64,000 nucleotides of DNA from Atopsyche davidsoni (taxonomy: Eukaryota; Arthropoda; Insecta; Trichoptera; Hydrobiosidae), in the NCBI GenBank assembly GCA_022113835.1, contig JAILWY010000002.1:908501-972500 (forward strand), read 5' to 3'. Positions 11,521 through 22,689 of this stretch are shown here, in pieces (the stretch's first letter is position 1; every line of letters begins with the position of its first letter). The notes beneath the pieces were generated by a model. That model was not told where the DNA came from and did not search any database. It worked only from the letters and a program-made list of their open reading frames with translations. Both the position numbers and the translations under genes were made by a program.

Positions 11521-11970
11521 TGTTATAGGATAGACGTCTTATATAAACTATAACAAGCTTTAACAAATTAATCGTTTCTTATTATAAAATAATTCCGTAT
11601 TTTAAACCTATGCAAGTTTATTGTGTAAATTAAATGTATTTCAGCTATCAGTTCACGCATCAACCAAAAAAATTAGTCCTTGGAGTCGAATCTAGAAATA
11701 TTTTTCTAGAAATTAGGAACTTCGGGTTTACGCTTTCAAATGACGATTGAAATTCAGTGCGATGAGTCCAAGCGAGCAGATTTGCTTACTGAATATAAAT
11801 GAGTCCAATAAATCACGTAAATTACTTATGACACAATAAATATCATGAAAAATATTACAACAATTGTATTCTATACCATTTTAGCATATAGAAAAAAACA
11901 ACCAAAAATTTGTATACTTAAAAAAATTAGGCCAAACAATGCTTAATTGCTTGTATGAACTGGATACCGT
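11521..11970. other. AT-rich non-coding DNA
   Basis: Nothing recognised. Confidence 0.5.
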
Positions 11971-11971
11971 A

Positions 11972-11972
11972 G

Positions 11973-12010
<38 letters not shown>

Positions 12011-12016
12011 ATATAC
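11972..12016. repeat. (AT)n-(GT)n microsatellite
   Basis: About 14 AT units followed by six GT units, then TATATACACA. An open frame across it (11939-12304) is produced by the repeat and the adjoining block and is not a gene. Confidence 0.9.
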
Positions 12017-12049
12017 ACATGGTTTGAGTATCCGCAGAGCTTAAATTTA

Positions 12050-12315
12050 ATTCAATTAATAACGCAATATAATTTTCCGGGTTCATTCCCGGTACGAAGC
12101 CACGTCCTCGGCTCGGAGAACTCCGGTAGAGATCAAGGAGACCCGCTGATTACACGAGGGTTCAGCAACTTACCTGCCAGGAACTGCTTTAGCTTGACTA
12201 TTAACTTACATTTACATTATAACATTTGCACCCCTATTCCTGTTACATCCTGGACCGCTGCTAGGGATAGGTCTAAACCCGAAGGCGTCAATCACTGTGT
12301 TTAAAGTTCTCACGT
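12050..12315. other. GC-rich block 10, candidate conserved non-coding element
   Basis: Contains CCGGGTTCATTCCCGG (an 8 bp stem-like palindrome) and, on the minus strand at about 12165-12180, CCTGGCAG|GTAAGTTG. The latter combines YAG with a donor but has a weak pyrimidine tract, so it is not counted with the recursive sites. No coding evidence. Confidence 0.3.
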
Positions 12316-12880
12316 GATAAATGTACCATCTTTTAATAAATGGGGTTGCTTCACTAGATTTTTTTGAAAATCAATTTAAATTTGCTGTATTATTTTTATG
12401 AAGAAGGTTTTGTATGTTAATGATTAAGAACCTTTGCGGGCATTTTATCTCATTTATTAATAAAAATATATAGTCTGAAAAAAAATGGTTATTTTTATAC
12501 ATCTAATGTCTAGGTTGTTGAGTTAGTGCTATAAGTATTGACTACTTATTTGGGAGGTTTCTGGTTTAATTCTCATCTTAGCAAACCGAAGCATATAATA
12601 TGAGTCACCCTTTTTTTAGTTTGATAAAATATGGTTTATATTGACATCAAATGTGTCGGTTAATTGTATTAAAATAAATTTGGTGGACAGTAATCAAAGA
12701 ATCTCGCTTAGAAATAAGTCAATATATAGTTTTAATTGCATTTAATTTTTTGTATACATAAATTAATAATTTAGATATTTATTCACTTAAACGTGTTCAA
12801 ACACAACACAAACCAATATTCTCATTAAATAAATAGTTAACATAAAAGCAATTAAGGAGAATAGATACGCTGGTTTATTT
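12316..12880. other. AT-rich non-coding DNA
   Basis: Near 12535-12585 a weak tRNA T-arm-like GGTTTAATTCTC occurs. Otherwise nothing recognised. Confidence 0.4.
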
Positions 12881-13125
12881 TCAGGTGGTTAATCTGTGGA
12901 GCGCAGGAAAGGATTTCCTAGTTCCCTTTGAAAGCTTCTCTCAAAAGCTTGATTGAGGCATTATCTAGTTTGATCGTTATTCCCAGGGCGAGGTAGTCAT
13001 CGTATCATTTCAAAAGCTCTACAATAAGCACACCTCGGAGTGTGGGTATTCACTCTTACAATGGGAGAGCTGGGGCTCGAGACTTAGAGGTGCAATTAGC
13101 TCTCACTGATAACGAAAGGGATCCT
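12881..13125. other. GC-rich block 11, candidate regulatory element
   Basis: CCTTTGAA at 12925-12932 matches the TCF/Pangolin core, and AAGCTT occurs twice around it. ATTTTCAG|GTGGTT at its left edge is a weak acceptor-donor fusion. No frame. Confidence 0.3.
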
Positions 13126-13580
13126 CAAATTTAACAAAATATAATTATTGATTTAAAGTTGTGTCAATATTTTGAATATGTTGATAATATTTATATATAA
13201 AGCTTTTTTTTATACATTACATTTTTTACCACAAATTTAAACAAATATCTCAGTATAGTTTTGATTCGGCTCTTGCAAAAAAAACTTCTTTCACAACAGA
13301 AAGCACAACCCCTTTCGAAACGAAATCGCATCGCCAAGCACTATAGTAATAAGCCCGAAACAACAGCCGTCAATAATCCACCCTTTTCAGTTCTAACTTC
13401 CCTTAAGCGTATTCCAATTTATTTCACGATCCGAAACCAACCCCGGCGACCTACATTCCTACACTCGCTGCGCTGAAATTCTGACTACCTTCATGGAGAA
13501 TTCGCCAACTATTCCGATAGTTAGTAGCTTTTGGCTCGTACGCGCCGATGGATTTCACGTCTTGAAGATTATGTTATAAT
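13126..13580. other. AT-rich DNA passing into GC-rich block 12 (13371-13580)
   Basis: The frame 13261-13476 is rich in K, P and R but matches nothing. AACTATTCCGATAGTT near 13508 is an imperfect palindrome. Confidence 0.3.
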
Positions 13581-14779
13581 TACAGCAAAGCTTTGATCTT
13601 AGCTTTTACATGTGTGTACTGATGTATCATAAATATTTAAAATAATAATGAGATATGTTCTAAGCAAATGTATATTTTACATTTGAAGACCGTTTGCAAA
13701 GCTTTGGACGTTTGTTATGCTAATATTATTCCTTATCAAACATTTGCTTAAAATTCTCATCATATACTCAAAAATGGCCTTATTTATAAAAGGATTATTC
13801 TTTTTCACAGTTTGTTATAGTCAAGGTTATGGATTCTGTTTTTTTTTTTTGATACTAAAGGTGTGCAAGATTGAATTGTTTAAAAAAATATTTTGTTTTG
13901 TCTGCGTGAATTTTCATATCCAGTAAAGTCATAAACAATTTCAAGATATTTTTACAAAAACTTACAAATAACTTAATCTATCAATCACTATGCTCACAGA
14001 TGGTTAAACAGGTTCCTAACATAAAGTTACTTTTAAAATCTTTTTGACCTTTGCAACTAAGCAATAAATCTACAGTTATACTTCCATTTAAATCAGCTAT
14101 ACATTTGTTTGCTAGCGAGAGTTTTTGCCTTTCAATGCCTTCTTTAAAATAGCCTAAACAAGCCATAAGAAGTTAAAAATGATAGCTATTTTCTAACTTC
14201 TTGGTTATTTGTTGTTTAAATACATTTTTTTCAAATTATTTTCTTTTAATGAATTTCGTAGTATATAGGTATTACATATATAAATTTGAATAATATTTTA
14301 AATCTTGCGTAATTTAACATTAAAATTTTAATTCCTAAGACATCATTATTAAATTTACAGAGCCCTTGACCCTTAAAAAACTGCGTAGTATCATATGAAA
14401 AATATACGTTGTTATTACATTCTTGGGTGATATAATAATGGGAATCGTTTCAAAGGAACCACACATTGAGCAGATCTTTTTAAAAATATTTCATTATATT
14501 CGACTTGATAGATTCTCTAATGATTTAAAAATGTGAAGAATATACATTCTACGCATTTAAAGTGATTTTTTTAAAACTATAATGATTTGCTAAAAAAAAC
14601 TTCTTTTTTTCTAATTCCAAAGTTCAATATATTTCAACTGAATAAAAGTAGATGGCGTATAATCAGTTCATAGAATAGGATGTTTAGATGTTTTTACATA
14701 ATATTCAAAATTGATTTTAGATATTTCTCAAATAGGTCTTACCTATCCACGTAAAAATAAAATTAAAAAAGTCTTTACA
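13581..14779. other. 1.2 kb AT-rich DNA
   Basis: Short frames at 13717-13926 (+) and 13981-14166 (-) are without recognisable motifs. Nothing else seen. Confidence 0.45.
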
Positions 14780-14995
14780 AACCTGTTTTGAATGCACGGG
14801 GGTCGTGGGTGCCCGGGGGCTGAGGCAGTGTTCCCTAATGAACTCATTAGTTTGTATCAGCCCCGGGCCGCTGAAAGGGGCTGCAGTAGAGCCTCCCACC
14901 CCATCTCCTTGAAAGCCTTTTCATCCCTCACGACTTGGAGGCGGAGAGACTTGTGATCTGGATTCCCCTGAATATCTTGGCTTGTATTGAGGTTT
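14780..14995. other. GC-rich block 13, candidate enhancer
   Basis: One of the most GC-rich segments. CTAATGAACTCATTAG (14835-14850) is a perfect palindrome placing two homeodomain TAAT cores in opposite orientation, flanked by GCCCGGGGGC and GCCCCGGGCC. A chance minus-strand frame covers part of it. Confidence 0.35.
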
Positions 14996-16675
14996 TGTTA
15001 GAAGATCTAATAGGCAGGTACGGAAATAGGTTAACGTTTGTTGGGTCTAAAAGAAGGTGTTGAAATTTTCAGCACATTTACATTTACACTTTCTTTTCGT
15101 AAAAAAATATATTAGGAAAAACAAACCGAAATTTAAAAGTAGGCTTCTTTTTTATACAAAAAAAACATTCACCGGAATAATTATCTAGTAAAACCTAAAT
15201 TTTTTGTATAAAGGTAGGCAAGTAAACTCAATGGATAATTAGTTGACTCTACATCAAGAAGTTCCCAATTCCCTGACATGTGGTTTCATGTTCATTTATT
15301 TAGGTCTATTTCAACTTAATCACAAACATTTAGCTATCTATTATTTTTTAATGTTATTTAATTCATCAATGTACCATGCCGTAATCCTCGAAGTTAAATG
15401 TTAAGCACAGCTTTTGACAATCTATTTGGAAAAATAATTCCTATATAAACGGCAATTTAAATTACAATCTAGATACTTTTTGAGCTTTAATTGGTAAAAT
15501 AAAGATATCTTACAATTAAATACACGATTTGGAAGCTAGATCTATACATTAAATTTAAAATTACTTAATATAGAAAATATTCTTAACTTTTTTCACACGC
15601 ATTATTTGATAATTAAAAAATATAAAAAATGTTTTTTTTTATAGAAACATTTTAAAAAAATCATATAATGTGTATTTTTCCTTGCTGGAATGTAAAGTGT
15701 TTTATTATTTTACAGTTTTTTGTTCAACGCCTCTTACCATGCCAAGTTTTTTTTCTGGGCTTACAGTGAGTTGTATGTTTTAATTGAGCAAGTGCTTAGA
15801 ATTTTGTTTGCCTATTAAAACTTGTTTTATTTATTATTGGTGTATTGATAAATATTGTATTTTATTAATACATACATTGTATGTGTACGTTTTCGTTTTT
15901 CAATCAACTAAAAGAAACATAAACACGAAAATTATTAATTTTACTGTATCCGACAAGAAAACGTTTTTATGAATACAATTTTTCAAACAATTCAAGTCAT
16001 GTCTCCGATTCTCCACGAAATAAAATGTAGGCCATGACGTCACACAACCCCGCACCAGCATACATTGACTTATAATATTTTATTTCATAGGTTTGTGAGG
16101 TATTTTTCCATTGCCTTGTGAGTAAATCGAAGCTTTTATTGCAAAAGAATACTTTATGCAGAATTGGAAATTTCAATAATTTCTCTTGAATGTGAAGTAA
16201 AATTCAATCGGTTATATTAGACGCTTCACAATAAAGTATTGATTCTGTCCTTTGAATTGAATGGTGAAAATATTATCCTTAGAACCATTTATTTGTTTTA
16301 TTGTTTATTGTGACTAATCATAGTAGAAACAAGTAATACTTTAATTGATATTTTAAATGAATTTTTTTAATTTAACCATTGATTTTTATATTATTTTCTT
16401 CTAATTCAATTTCATTAATCGTCCACAGAGGTCGAATATGTACGCAATATTTAGTTTATTGATTGACAAAAATAATCTTCACATTTTTTTACAACCGGGG
16501 ATCTCTGATTAAAGCTATGATCAAACCACTGGGCTTATGACCGCACATTGTTACAAATTAAATAAAAAAAAAAAAATTTCAAACCTAAGTCTCGTATATG
16601 ACAAAGATAACATTAAATCAATCTAATTCTTCAGTAATCACCAATTTCACTAACCACCCTATTTAATCAATTTAA
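14996..16675. other. 1.7 kb AT-rich DNA
   Basis: A CRE palindrome TGACGTCA lies at 16035-16042 in a small GC patch (16020-16080). Near 15225-15275, CTCAATGGATAATTAGTTGA resembles a decayed tRNA 5' half. The rest is AT-rich. Confidence 0.35.
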
Positions 16676-16905
16676 AATACCCAACCTACCCTACAACAAT
16701 TGAGGTCCGGTCACTTGGCCATAAAAGACAAGATCGCGAGTCCGGCTCCTCGATTACCCTCCCAGGTCACAGAACAGAATCCATTTAGACGATCTTTTCT
16801 CTCGATACGTTCCTAGTAAAGTACCTATCGTCTCTCGTCCATTCCCTGGCTACGGGACGCGAGCAGATCCGGATCAAGGATGGAGCATACACTGACCTGA
16901 TAAAA
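16676..16905. other. GC-rich block 14, candidate conserved non-coding element
   Basis: Runs of CT-rich and CG-containing sequence with GGCCATAAAAG near 16718 (Abd-B type word). No frame or repeat. Confidence 0.3.
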
Positions 16906-17135
16906 GAAAACAATAAAAAAGGTTATAACTTCTCAAAAATGTCCAGGAAATAAGCTTTTTTTTTTAAAGATCAAAGAGTTTAAATTTAAAAAAAGTGTGC
17001 TTGCATCATTTGCAAGAACGCCTGTATCGCTTAGTTTTAAAAGAAAAACCTTTATTTTTCTTGTCACGACTCTGAGCACCTGCCTGTATTGCCAAGAAAG
17101 GTTGTCATATGTAACACACATGAAACTTGCATTTT

Positions 17136-17475
17136 TCCCCTGCCTTGTTCAGAGTGAGCGTCATCCACCATGACACGCGCATCACATTTCTCTAGGTTCA
17201 CATTTTATAAGAACCCCCATAATTTCTACCATGAAACTGGTTCACTGGTTCGTTTTGGTGCATTTTTCCTGCTGTCAGCCTGAGTCGTCCTCGAAGGGCA
17301 TCTTCGCAGCGAGGCTCGATTGAGCCGCCCTTTCCTCGGGAAATGAATTATTAACAGAGCCTCCCGGGCCGCACTATTTCTCAATTTGTCCGCAGCTCTC
17401 GGCCGGGCTAACTGCGAAATATCGCCCATTTCATTCTTGCATTGTCAACCCCGGATGGATTAATATTTCTTTTTA
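17136..17475. other. GC-rich block 15, candidate conserved non-coding element
   Basis: A 340 bp block, one of the longest. It ends with GGATTAAT (17457-17464), a Bicoid/Otx-type site. The minus-strand frame 17226-17429 is rich in R and A because of composition, with no domain. Confidence 0.3.
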
Positions 17476-18499
17476 TTAATCGAGAACGCTCAATGAATTG
17501 AAATAAACATTTATTTATTTAAAAGATTATTTTAAAAAAAAATGAAAAACATACTGTACGACACCTGTCAGCACAAGTCGTCTTTGATAAAATCGAAAAA
17601 CGTGTAAATTCAATTATATCGGTTTAATAAATTGTTCGTGTAATATTCTATGTAATAAGAAATTTAATCATAAAATCACTTCTCCAGCATATTTTTAATT
17701 TATGTGTTAACGAAAACCACAAAGCACATTAAAAAAAAAAATTAAATTGAAGAAAACACAGTACAACTGAAATCTCTTAATTTATACCACTTTATTTGAA
17801 TACGGTCATATTACAACATTTGAATTTTTTAAATTTATTTGTAATTGCATTTGTATAAGTAATGCACCAAATTAAAATTTATAATCAGAAAGGCTTTTGT
17901 AATTAGTTTTATATTTATGCAAGTTCTGAAATGACGCCGCCTCTGGTATAAATAAGCAGGGTATGAAATTTAAATAAAAATAAGATATCTGACGACGGCG
18001 TCTTCGGCGTCGGAGAAAAACTGGGAAGCACTCTAGAATGTATGCAAATATTTGCAAGCTTTTTTGAATAAACTTTTAATTTCATATACATATTTTGCTT
18101 TTGAAAAGTCCTGTTCAGGGAAGAGCTATTTTTGCTCACTTACCAGCTGAGTATTCAGGCTTATGTTTAAAATAATCGGATTATTTTCAGGACTACGTTT
18201 CCTATTCTTGTATTTGTTTCAGTCTATTTATATTTAATTTTATATAAATCACGTAAATATTATTTTCATTCCCTTAAAAATAATCTATTAATAGAAAAAA
18301 ACATTGCTTGTAACGATACTTATCTAAAATTTACTAATTTTTCCTATGTACGAGTATATAGTTTTTTGATAAGGCAAGGTTGGTTCAGGTTAGATGATTT
18401 TTTGATTTTTTTTTCTTTTATTTTTTATTATTATTTTTCTATTATTTTTCTTATCAATCAGCACGCTCTTTATATTTGTCATGTTTTTATTTTAATTTG
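17476..18499. other. AT-rich DNA with a small GC patch
   Basis: Patch at 17930-18020 contains GACGACGGCGTCTTCGGCGTCG, a GACG/CGTC inverted pair. CAGCTG|GTAAGT occurs on the minus strand near 18140 without an AG acceptor. Confidence 0.35.
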
Positions 18500-18740
18500 C
18501 TTAGCAATTCTGAGGATCCAAAACTTCGTAAGTATTCTACCCCCGCAGCCTGCACAGACCGGTTCATCCCTTGGAAATTCATTAAATTTTTCTTTCGCGG
18601 GGCATGCGCCCTTTGCCTTTCGTGTTATGTTTCAGATTTGAATTCAAACACGGAAAAGTTAATTTCTTAAGTAACGTTTGAACTGTTCGTGCTCTAAATT
18701 CGAAGGTTCTGGAGTCTTACGTACTCTGTCCCGTTAATTG
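18500..18740. other. GC-rich block 16
   Basis: Includes CCCCGCAGCCTGCACAGACC near 18541. Two overlapping + frames here have no recognisable product. Confidence 0.25.
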
Positions 18741-19302
18741 ATGTATTTTGATTCCAGGAATTACAATGCATAACAGTTGATCCACAAATGGAATGAAAAG
18801 AAAAATCTTGGAAATAAAATCAGAGGAATAATATATATAAACACACCTCTATGGCTTATCTATCTTGGTTTATTTTTACTATCCCTTTATAAATAAATTT
18901 ATTGCAATAAACCAGAACTAGTGATAAGCGATGGTTTATTAATAATCATTGATATATTTGATACGAAAAAAAGAAATATAACAAACACCATTAGCACCAA
19001 TAACATTTTTTTCAAAAGTAAAGTAGATAGGCAAATAAATTATTTTTAATTTGAAAACTATATTGCAACAGCTGTTTATCATATCAATTATCAATCATAA
19101 AAAAAATACCATTCACTTGCCATTGTTAATTGATTTATTCGTGATTGTTTAATAAAATAATAAGTTCTTCTCTGCATTTTTCTAAAATTCAGCGCTTGCT
19201 TAATTGCTAAATTTAATTTTTTTTAAGTAAATGAATATCAATAATCCAAATCTCATAAATATTTATGTTTCTAGGGTATTGAGCTGCTTCAAGTTTTCAG
19301 TC

Positions 19303-19335
19303 TTCCGACATTTCGATCCTAGTGGGAAGATTTTA
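19303..19335 (-). repeat. Penelope-like 3' motif remnant (CGAAATGTCGG)
   Basis: On the minus strand: CTTCCCACTAGGATCGAAATGTCGG followed by AAGAC (split here only by length rules). The short stem-loop followed by CGAAA-GTCGG resembles motifs at 19872 and 42236. It matches the hammerhead-derived 3' motif of Penelope-like elements in outline only. Confidence 0.25.
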
Positions 19336-19439
19336 AGAAACAATTTCATAGAATATCAACGACTACCAAAACTAAACGGCTGCTTAAACATACTTAATTT
19401 AAATCACAATCACTCAAGTTTATAGTTGTAATAAACTTA

Positions 19440-19605
19440 TATTGTACCATACACCGCGATTACAATAAAGTTGAGGGAGAGACTACCATATATGGGGTAT
19501 ATGCCATAACAAACGGCAGTTCCAATGATTTGGCAGGTCAGTGTACAGCCTGCGCGGATATAACATCCACGTGACGCGGAGTCTAATGAACTTAGGGGTT
19601 GATTA
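19440..19605. other. GC-rich block 17 with SRF site
   Basis: CCATATATGG at 19486-19495 is a perfect CArG box. The block also has GACGCGGAGTCTAATGAACT near 19573. No coding potential. Confidence 0.3.
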
Positions 19606-19871
19606 TGTATTCGCAAAAGTTGTATACTAATTCAGTTTAAATTGTTCACTTTACTTTAGTATTTTTATTGCGTACTTATTGAATTGTTCAAGCGGATTTC
19701 AATACACGCGAAATGGTTTTGTACATTTCGCCTCTTTGAAACAAAATTTTACTGTAAATTATTTATTTTGCGAGTTCTGGTTTTTGACGGCGGGTTTTAT
19801 ATGTTAACCTAATTAAATTATGTTCTCAATGGTGTTTTGTCACGTATTTTCAGTTACGAATTTATTTCGTT

Positions 19872-19915
19872 TTCTGAAAATTCCTCCGGTACTAAATCCG
19901 AAACGTCGGATGACC
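19872..19915 (+). repeat. Penelope-like 3' motif remnant (CGAAACGTCGG)
   Basis: CTGAAAATTCCTCC followed by GGTACTAAAT and CCGAAACGTCGGATG. The layout (CTGA, short stem-loop, GAAACGTC) resembles a degraded hammerhead core of the type carried by Penelope-like elements. The stem is poor. Confidence 0.3.
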
Positions 19916-20151
19916 ATCGTTTTTTTTACGTTATTTAACACACAATCCAGGATTTTTTACAGGTTTGATTCTCTAGCATAGAAATAGCATCGGCTTTTTT
20001 TGGATATTAAATATTGTGATTCTAGGATCAATATCAATATTGTAAAACATAATTTAAAAAGTGTCAAATACCTATCAAAAAGAGTATCATGATACAAACT
20101 AACAAGGCTACGTTTCAAGAATATTTTTATTGCTTATAAATATTAAAATAA

Positions 20152-20312
20152 GTTGACACATAAAAAAGGAGTATAAAAATCATCTATTTACCCTGAAATG
20201 TTTATTGTATTTTCAATCATTGCAATTTAAATAACATGCAGTTTTTGAAAATACTATAAATATTTCAGGATAAATCGTTGATTTTTTATACTCCTTTTTA
20301 TGGTAAGTCAAC
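20152..20312. mobile_element. 161 bp MITE with near-full-length inverted repeats
   Basis: GTTGACACATAAAAAAGGAG at the left is mirrored by CTCCTTTTTATGGTAAGTCAAC at the right. The match continues inward (GTATAAAAATC / GATTTTTTATAC, then CCTGAAAT / ATTTCAGG, then GTATTTTC / GAAAATAC), giving arms of about 65 bp around a short centre. It has no coding capacity. AAATATTAA lies near both ends but not in exact target-duplication position, so the superfamily is unknown. Confidence 0.7.
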
Positions 20313-20396
20313 AAATATTAATCATTAAAATTAGAAATAGAACAATATGACATAATTTATAATCACCAAAAAATTACTTAAAACAAATTTCAACAA

Positions 20397-20407
20397 CAAA
20401 CTTACAA
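20397..20407. repeat. 11 bp target site duplication, left
   Basis: CAAACTTACAA, identical to 21541-21551. The two copies bracket the tRNA-headed composite exactly. Confidence 0.7.
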
Positions 20408-20504
20408 TTTTACCTATACAGGTTTAATTGATTGATAATGATTAAGAACATTTTTTTAAATATTGAAAATTGATTAAAGAAACTCTTAGAAAAATATATC
20501 AACG

Positions 20505-20577
20505 TGATTTGTGCGGGATTCGAACCCACATCCCCTCGCTTACATGGCAGGTGCATTACCAACTATGCTAACCAACC
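20505..20577 (-). repeat. tRNA-like SINE head, unit 1
   Basis: 73 nt on the minus strand that folds as a cloverleaf. Box A is TAGCATAGTTGG and box B is GGTTCGAATCC, both consensus. The acceptor pairs GGTTGGT with ACAAATC with one mismatch, the D-stem is GCAT/ATGC and the T-stem GTGGG/CCCGC. The anticodon position reads TGT (threonine), but the anticodon stem has one mismatch and position 33 is A, not T. So this is a tRNA-derived head and not a working tRNA gene. Confidence 0.8.
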
Positions 20578-20902
20578 ACTAGTACTAGACAAGAATTTTT
20601 AATAATCATATCCTATAAATGAAACAATGTTCTTACTATGCCTAATTAAATATTGTGTGACTTGCAATACTAGACTTTTGACACAAAGTACTGAGTGAAG
20701 CATTTTAAATCCAATCTGGATATTAGTCTATTTAATTATGTCAATACACGTACTTGTTAAATTTATTATTGGTTTTTTGTGAAGACCATCTCACAGGAAG
20801 TACGATTTTACCTATACAGGTTTAATTGATTGATAATGATTAAGAACATTTTTTTAAATATTGAAAATTGATTAAAGAAACTCTTAGAAAAATATATCAA
20901 CG

Positions 20903-20975
20903 TGATTTGTGCGGGATTCGAACCCACATCCCCTCGCTTACATGGCAGGTGCATTACCAACTATGCTAACCAATC
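20903..20975 (-). repeat. tRNA-like SINE head, unit 2
   Basis: Identical to unit 1 except for the second acceptor base (GATTGGT here), which improves pairing with ACAAATC. Confidence 0.8.
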
Positions 20976-21396
20976 ACTAGTACTAGACAAGAATTTTTAA
21001 TAATCATATCCTATAAATGAAACAATGTTCTTACTATGCCTAATTAAATATTGTGTGACTTGCAATACTAGACTTTTGACACAAAGTACTGAGTGAAGCA
21101 TTTTAAATCCAATCTGGATATTAGTCTATTTAATTATGTCAATACACGTACTTGTTAAATTTATTATTGGTTTTTTGTGAAGACCATCTCACAGGAAGTA
21201 CGATTTGTGTACGATGTGTACGATGTGTATTGACATAATTAAATAGACTAATATCCAGATTGGATTTAAAATGCTTCACTCAGTACTTTGTGTCAAAAGT
21301 CTAGTATTGCAAGTCACACAATATTTAATTAGGCATAGTAAGAACATTGTTTCATTTATAGGATATGATTATTAAAAATTCTTGTCTAGTACTAGT

Positions 21397-21469
21397 GATT
21401 GGTTAGCATAGTTGGTAATGCACCTGCCATGTAAGCGAGGGGATGTGGGTTCGAATCCCGCACAAATCA
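21397..21469 (+). repeat. tRNA-like SINE head, unit 3 (inverted)
   Basis: Same 73 nt sequence as unit 2, on the + strand. All Pol III promoter boxes are intact, so it could be transcribed towards the tail at 21470-21540. Confidence 0.8.
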
Positions 21470-21540
21470 CGTTGATATATTTTTCTAAGAGTTTCTTTAA
21501 TCAATTTTCAATATTTAAAAAAAATGTTCTTAATCATTAT

Positions 21541-21551
21541 CAAACTTACAA
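21541..21551. repeat. 11 bp target site duplication, right
   Basis: CAAACTTACAA, matching 20397-20407. Confidence 0.7.
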
Positions 21552-21805
21552 AGTTTATTTAACGTGTATATTTTAATAAGGTCATTGTTTCAATATAATA
21601 AACAGCCAAACATGTTAAATATACTGACAAAATTGCAACACTCATTATGGATAATGCATGAGTAATACACTAAAATCTCTAGTGTTATTTTTAGTGTACG
21701 ATACATAATCTGAGCGCACACATCTCTTGTTTTATATTTGTAATTATTGTTAATGGCACCAATAATTAAAATAGCATCGCTTTTGAGTCTCACAAAAGCT
21801 GTAAA

Positions 21806-22045
21806 CATTTGACGGCGTCCCGCTTTGGATTTCGGATTATTTGGACTATATATCTACGTAGTTAATCTTTGAATTTCAATTCGGGCCATCTCGGAAGGCT
21901 TGGCAGATTAATATCTCGCGTCCTGATACCATCTGTGCTTTGTCGAGCTTCATTACCGCTTACAGTTATATTCTCTAAGTCAGCGCATTCCAATCTGTGT
22001 TTCGCGAAATTCCCGAGCCCTTAAAATTCAAATTCATCTCAAAAA
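21806..22045. other. GC-rich block 18, candidate conserved non-coding element
   Basis: Contains GGATTATTTGGA near 21831 and CAGATTAATATCTCGCG near 21903. It lies between the SINE composite and the tandem array. No frame. Confidence 0.3.
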
Positions 22046-22059
22046 GTCAGCAATAACGT

Positions 22060-22650
22060 GGAATGAAAAACTGTGGATATATCCAAAGCTATCGTATCTA
22101 CTCGAATATGAAATCGGTAATATCTAGATATTTTTATAATTAAATAATAATCGTGAGAGTAATTCAATATCTACCTCAATATCAAATCAACAAAATCTGG
22201 TTGTTGTAATTAGAGAATAAAAACGACGTGAATATTTTTATGTACATATAATCCAAAGCTATCTTGTCGATTCGAATATCAAGTCAACAATATCATGATA
22301 TAGTTATTTCAGAATACAACTACGCGACAATATACAAACAACCCAAAGCTTCCTTATCCAATCGAATATCAAATCAACAATATCTGGTTGTTGTTATTAC
22401 AGAATAATAACAACGCCAATTTCATTGAACACATATAATTTAATAAAAAAAAGCAGATATCTTATCTGCTCGAATATCGAATTGTTATTATCAGAATATT
22501 TCTATCGAAACACACACAAATTTATTTTATGTATTATATTTGAATATAAAAGCGAAACCTATCACAAAGCAAATATCTTGTTCGCTCAAATATTGAGTTG
22601 AATAATATTAATATAACTGAAAAACGAATATATATTTATATACCGACGCA
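22060..22650. repeat. Degenerate tandem array, about six units of 75-115 bp
   Basis: A recurring segment built around CGAATATCAAATCAACAATA occurs with anchors at 22103, 22176, 22273, 22363, 22471 and 22587. Several units also share CCAAAGCT before it and CTGGTTGTTGTTATTACAGA after it. The units at 22273 and 22363 are the best preserved; the outer ones are much decayed. No frame is conserved across units, so it is an old minisatellite or satellite fragment or a duplicated regulatory module. Confidence 0.75.
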
Positions 22651-22689
22651 ATTGAATTAAAATTATTTATTAAATACAACAGCAGCGGA

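Larger units (their letters stand above)
20408..21540. mobile_element. Composite of three tRNA-headed SINE-like units
   Basis: Units 1 and 2 are tandem direct copies with a 398 bp period (unit 2 begins at about 20806), almost identical to each other, with the tRNA-like head on the minus strand. After TGTGTACGATGTGTACGATG, unit 3 (21226-21540) is the inverted copy on the + strand. The whole 1.13 kb is bounded by an 11 bp direct repeat, so it seems to have inserted as one piece. Each unit reads: leader of about 170 bp, tRNA-like region with perfect Pol III A and B boxes, then an AT-rich tail. A diverged, 5'-truncated relative lies at 63779. No reverse transcriptase is present. Units 2 and 3 can form a stem of about 310 bp. 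Confidence 0.8.

Noticed and set aside
12165..12180. Minus-strand CCTGGCAG|GTAAGTTG as a recursive splice site.
   Set aside because: Weak pyrimidine tract, and it is alone on that strand; kept only as a note.
15689..15701. TGGAATGTAAAG matches the first 12 bases of miR-1.
   Set aside because: The rest of the mature sequence differs and there is no hairpin partner.
20505..21469. Three functional tRNA-Thr genes.
   Set aside because: Position 33 is not T, the anticodon stem has a mismatch, and each lies inside a 398 bp repeated unit; these are SINE heads.
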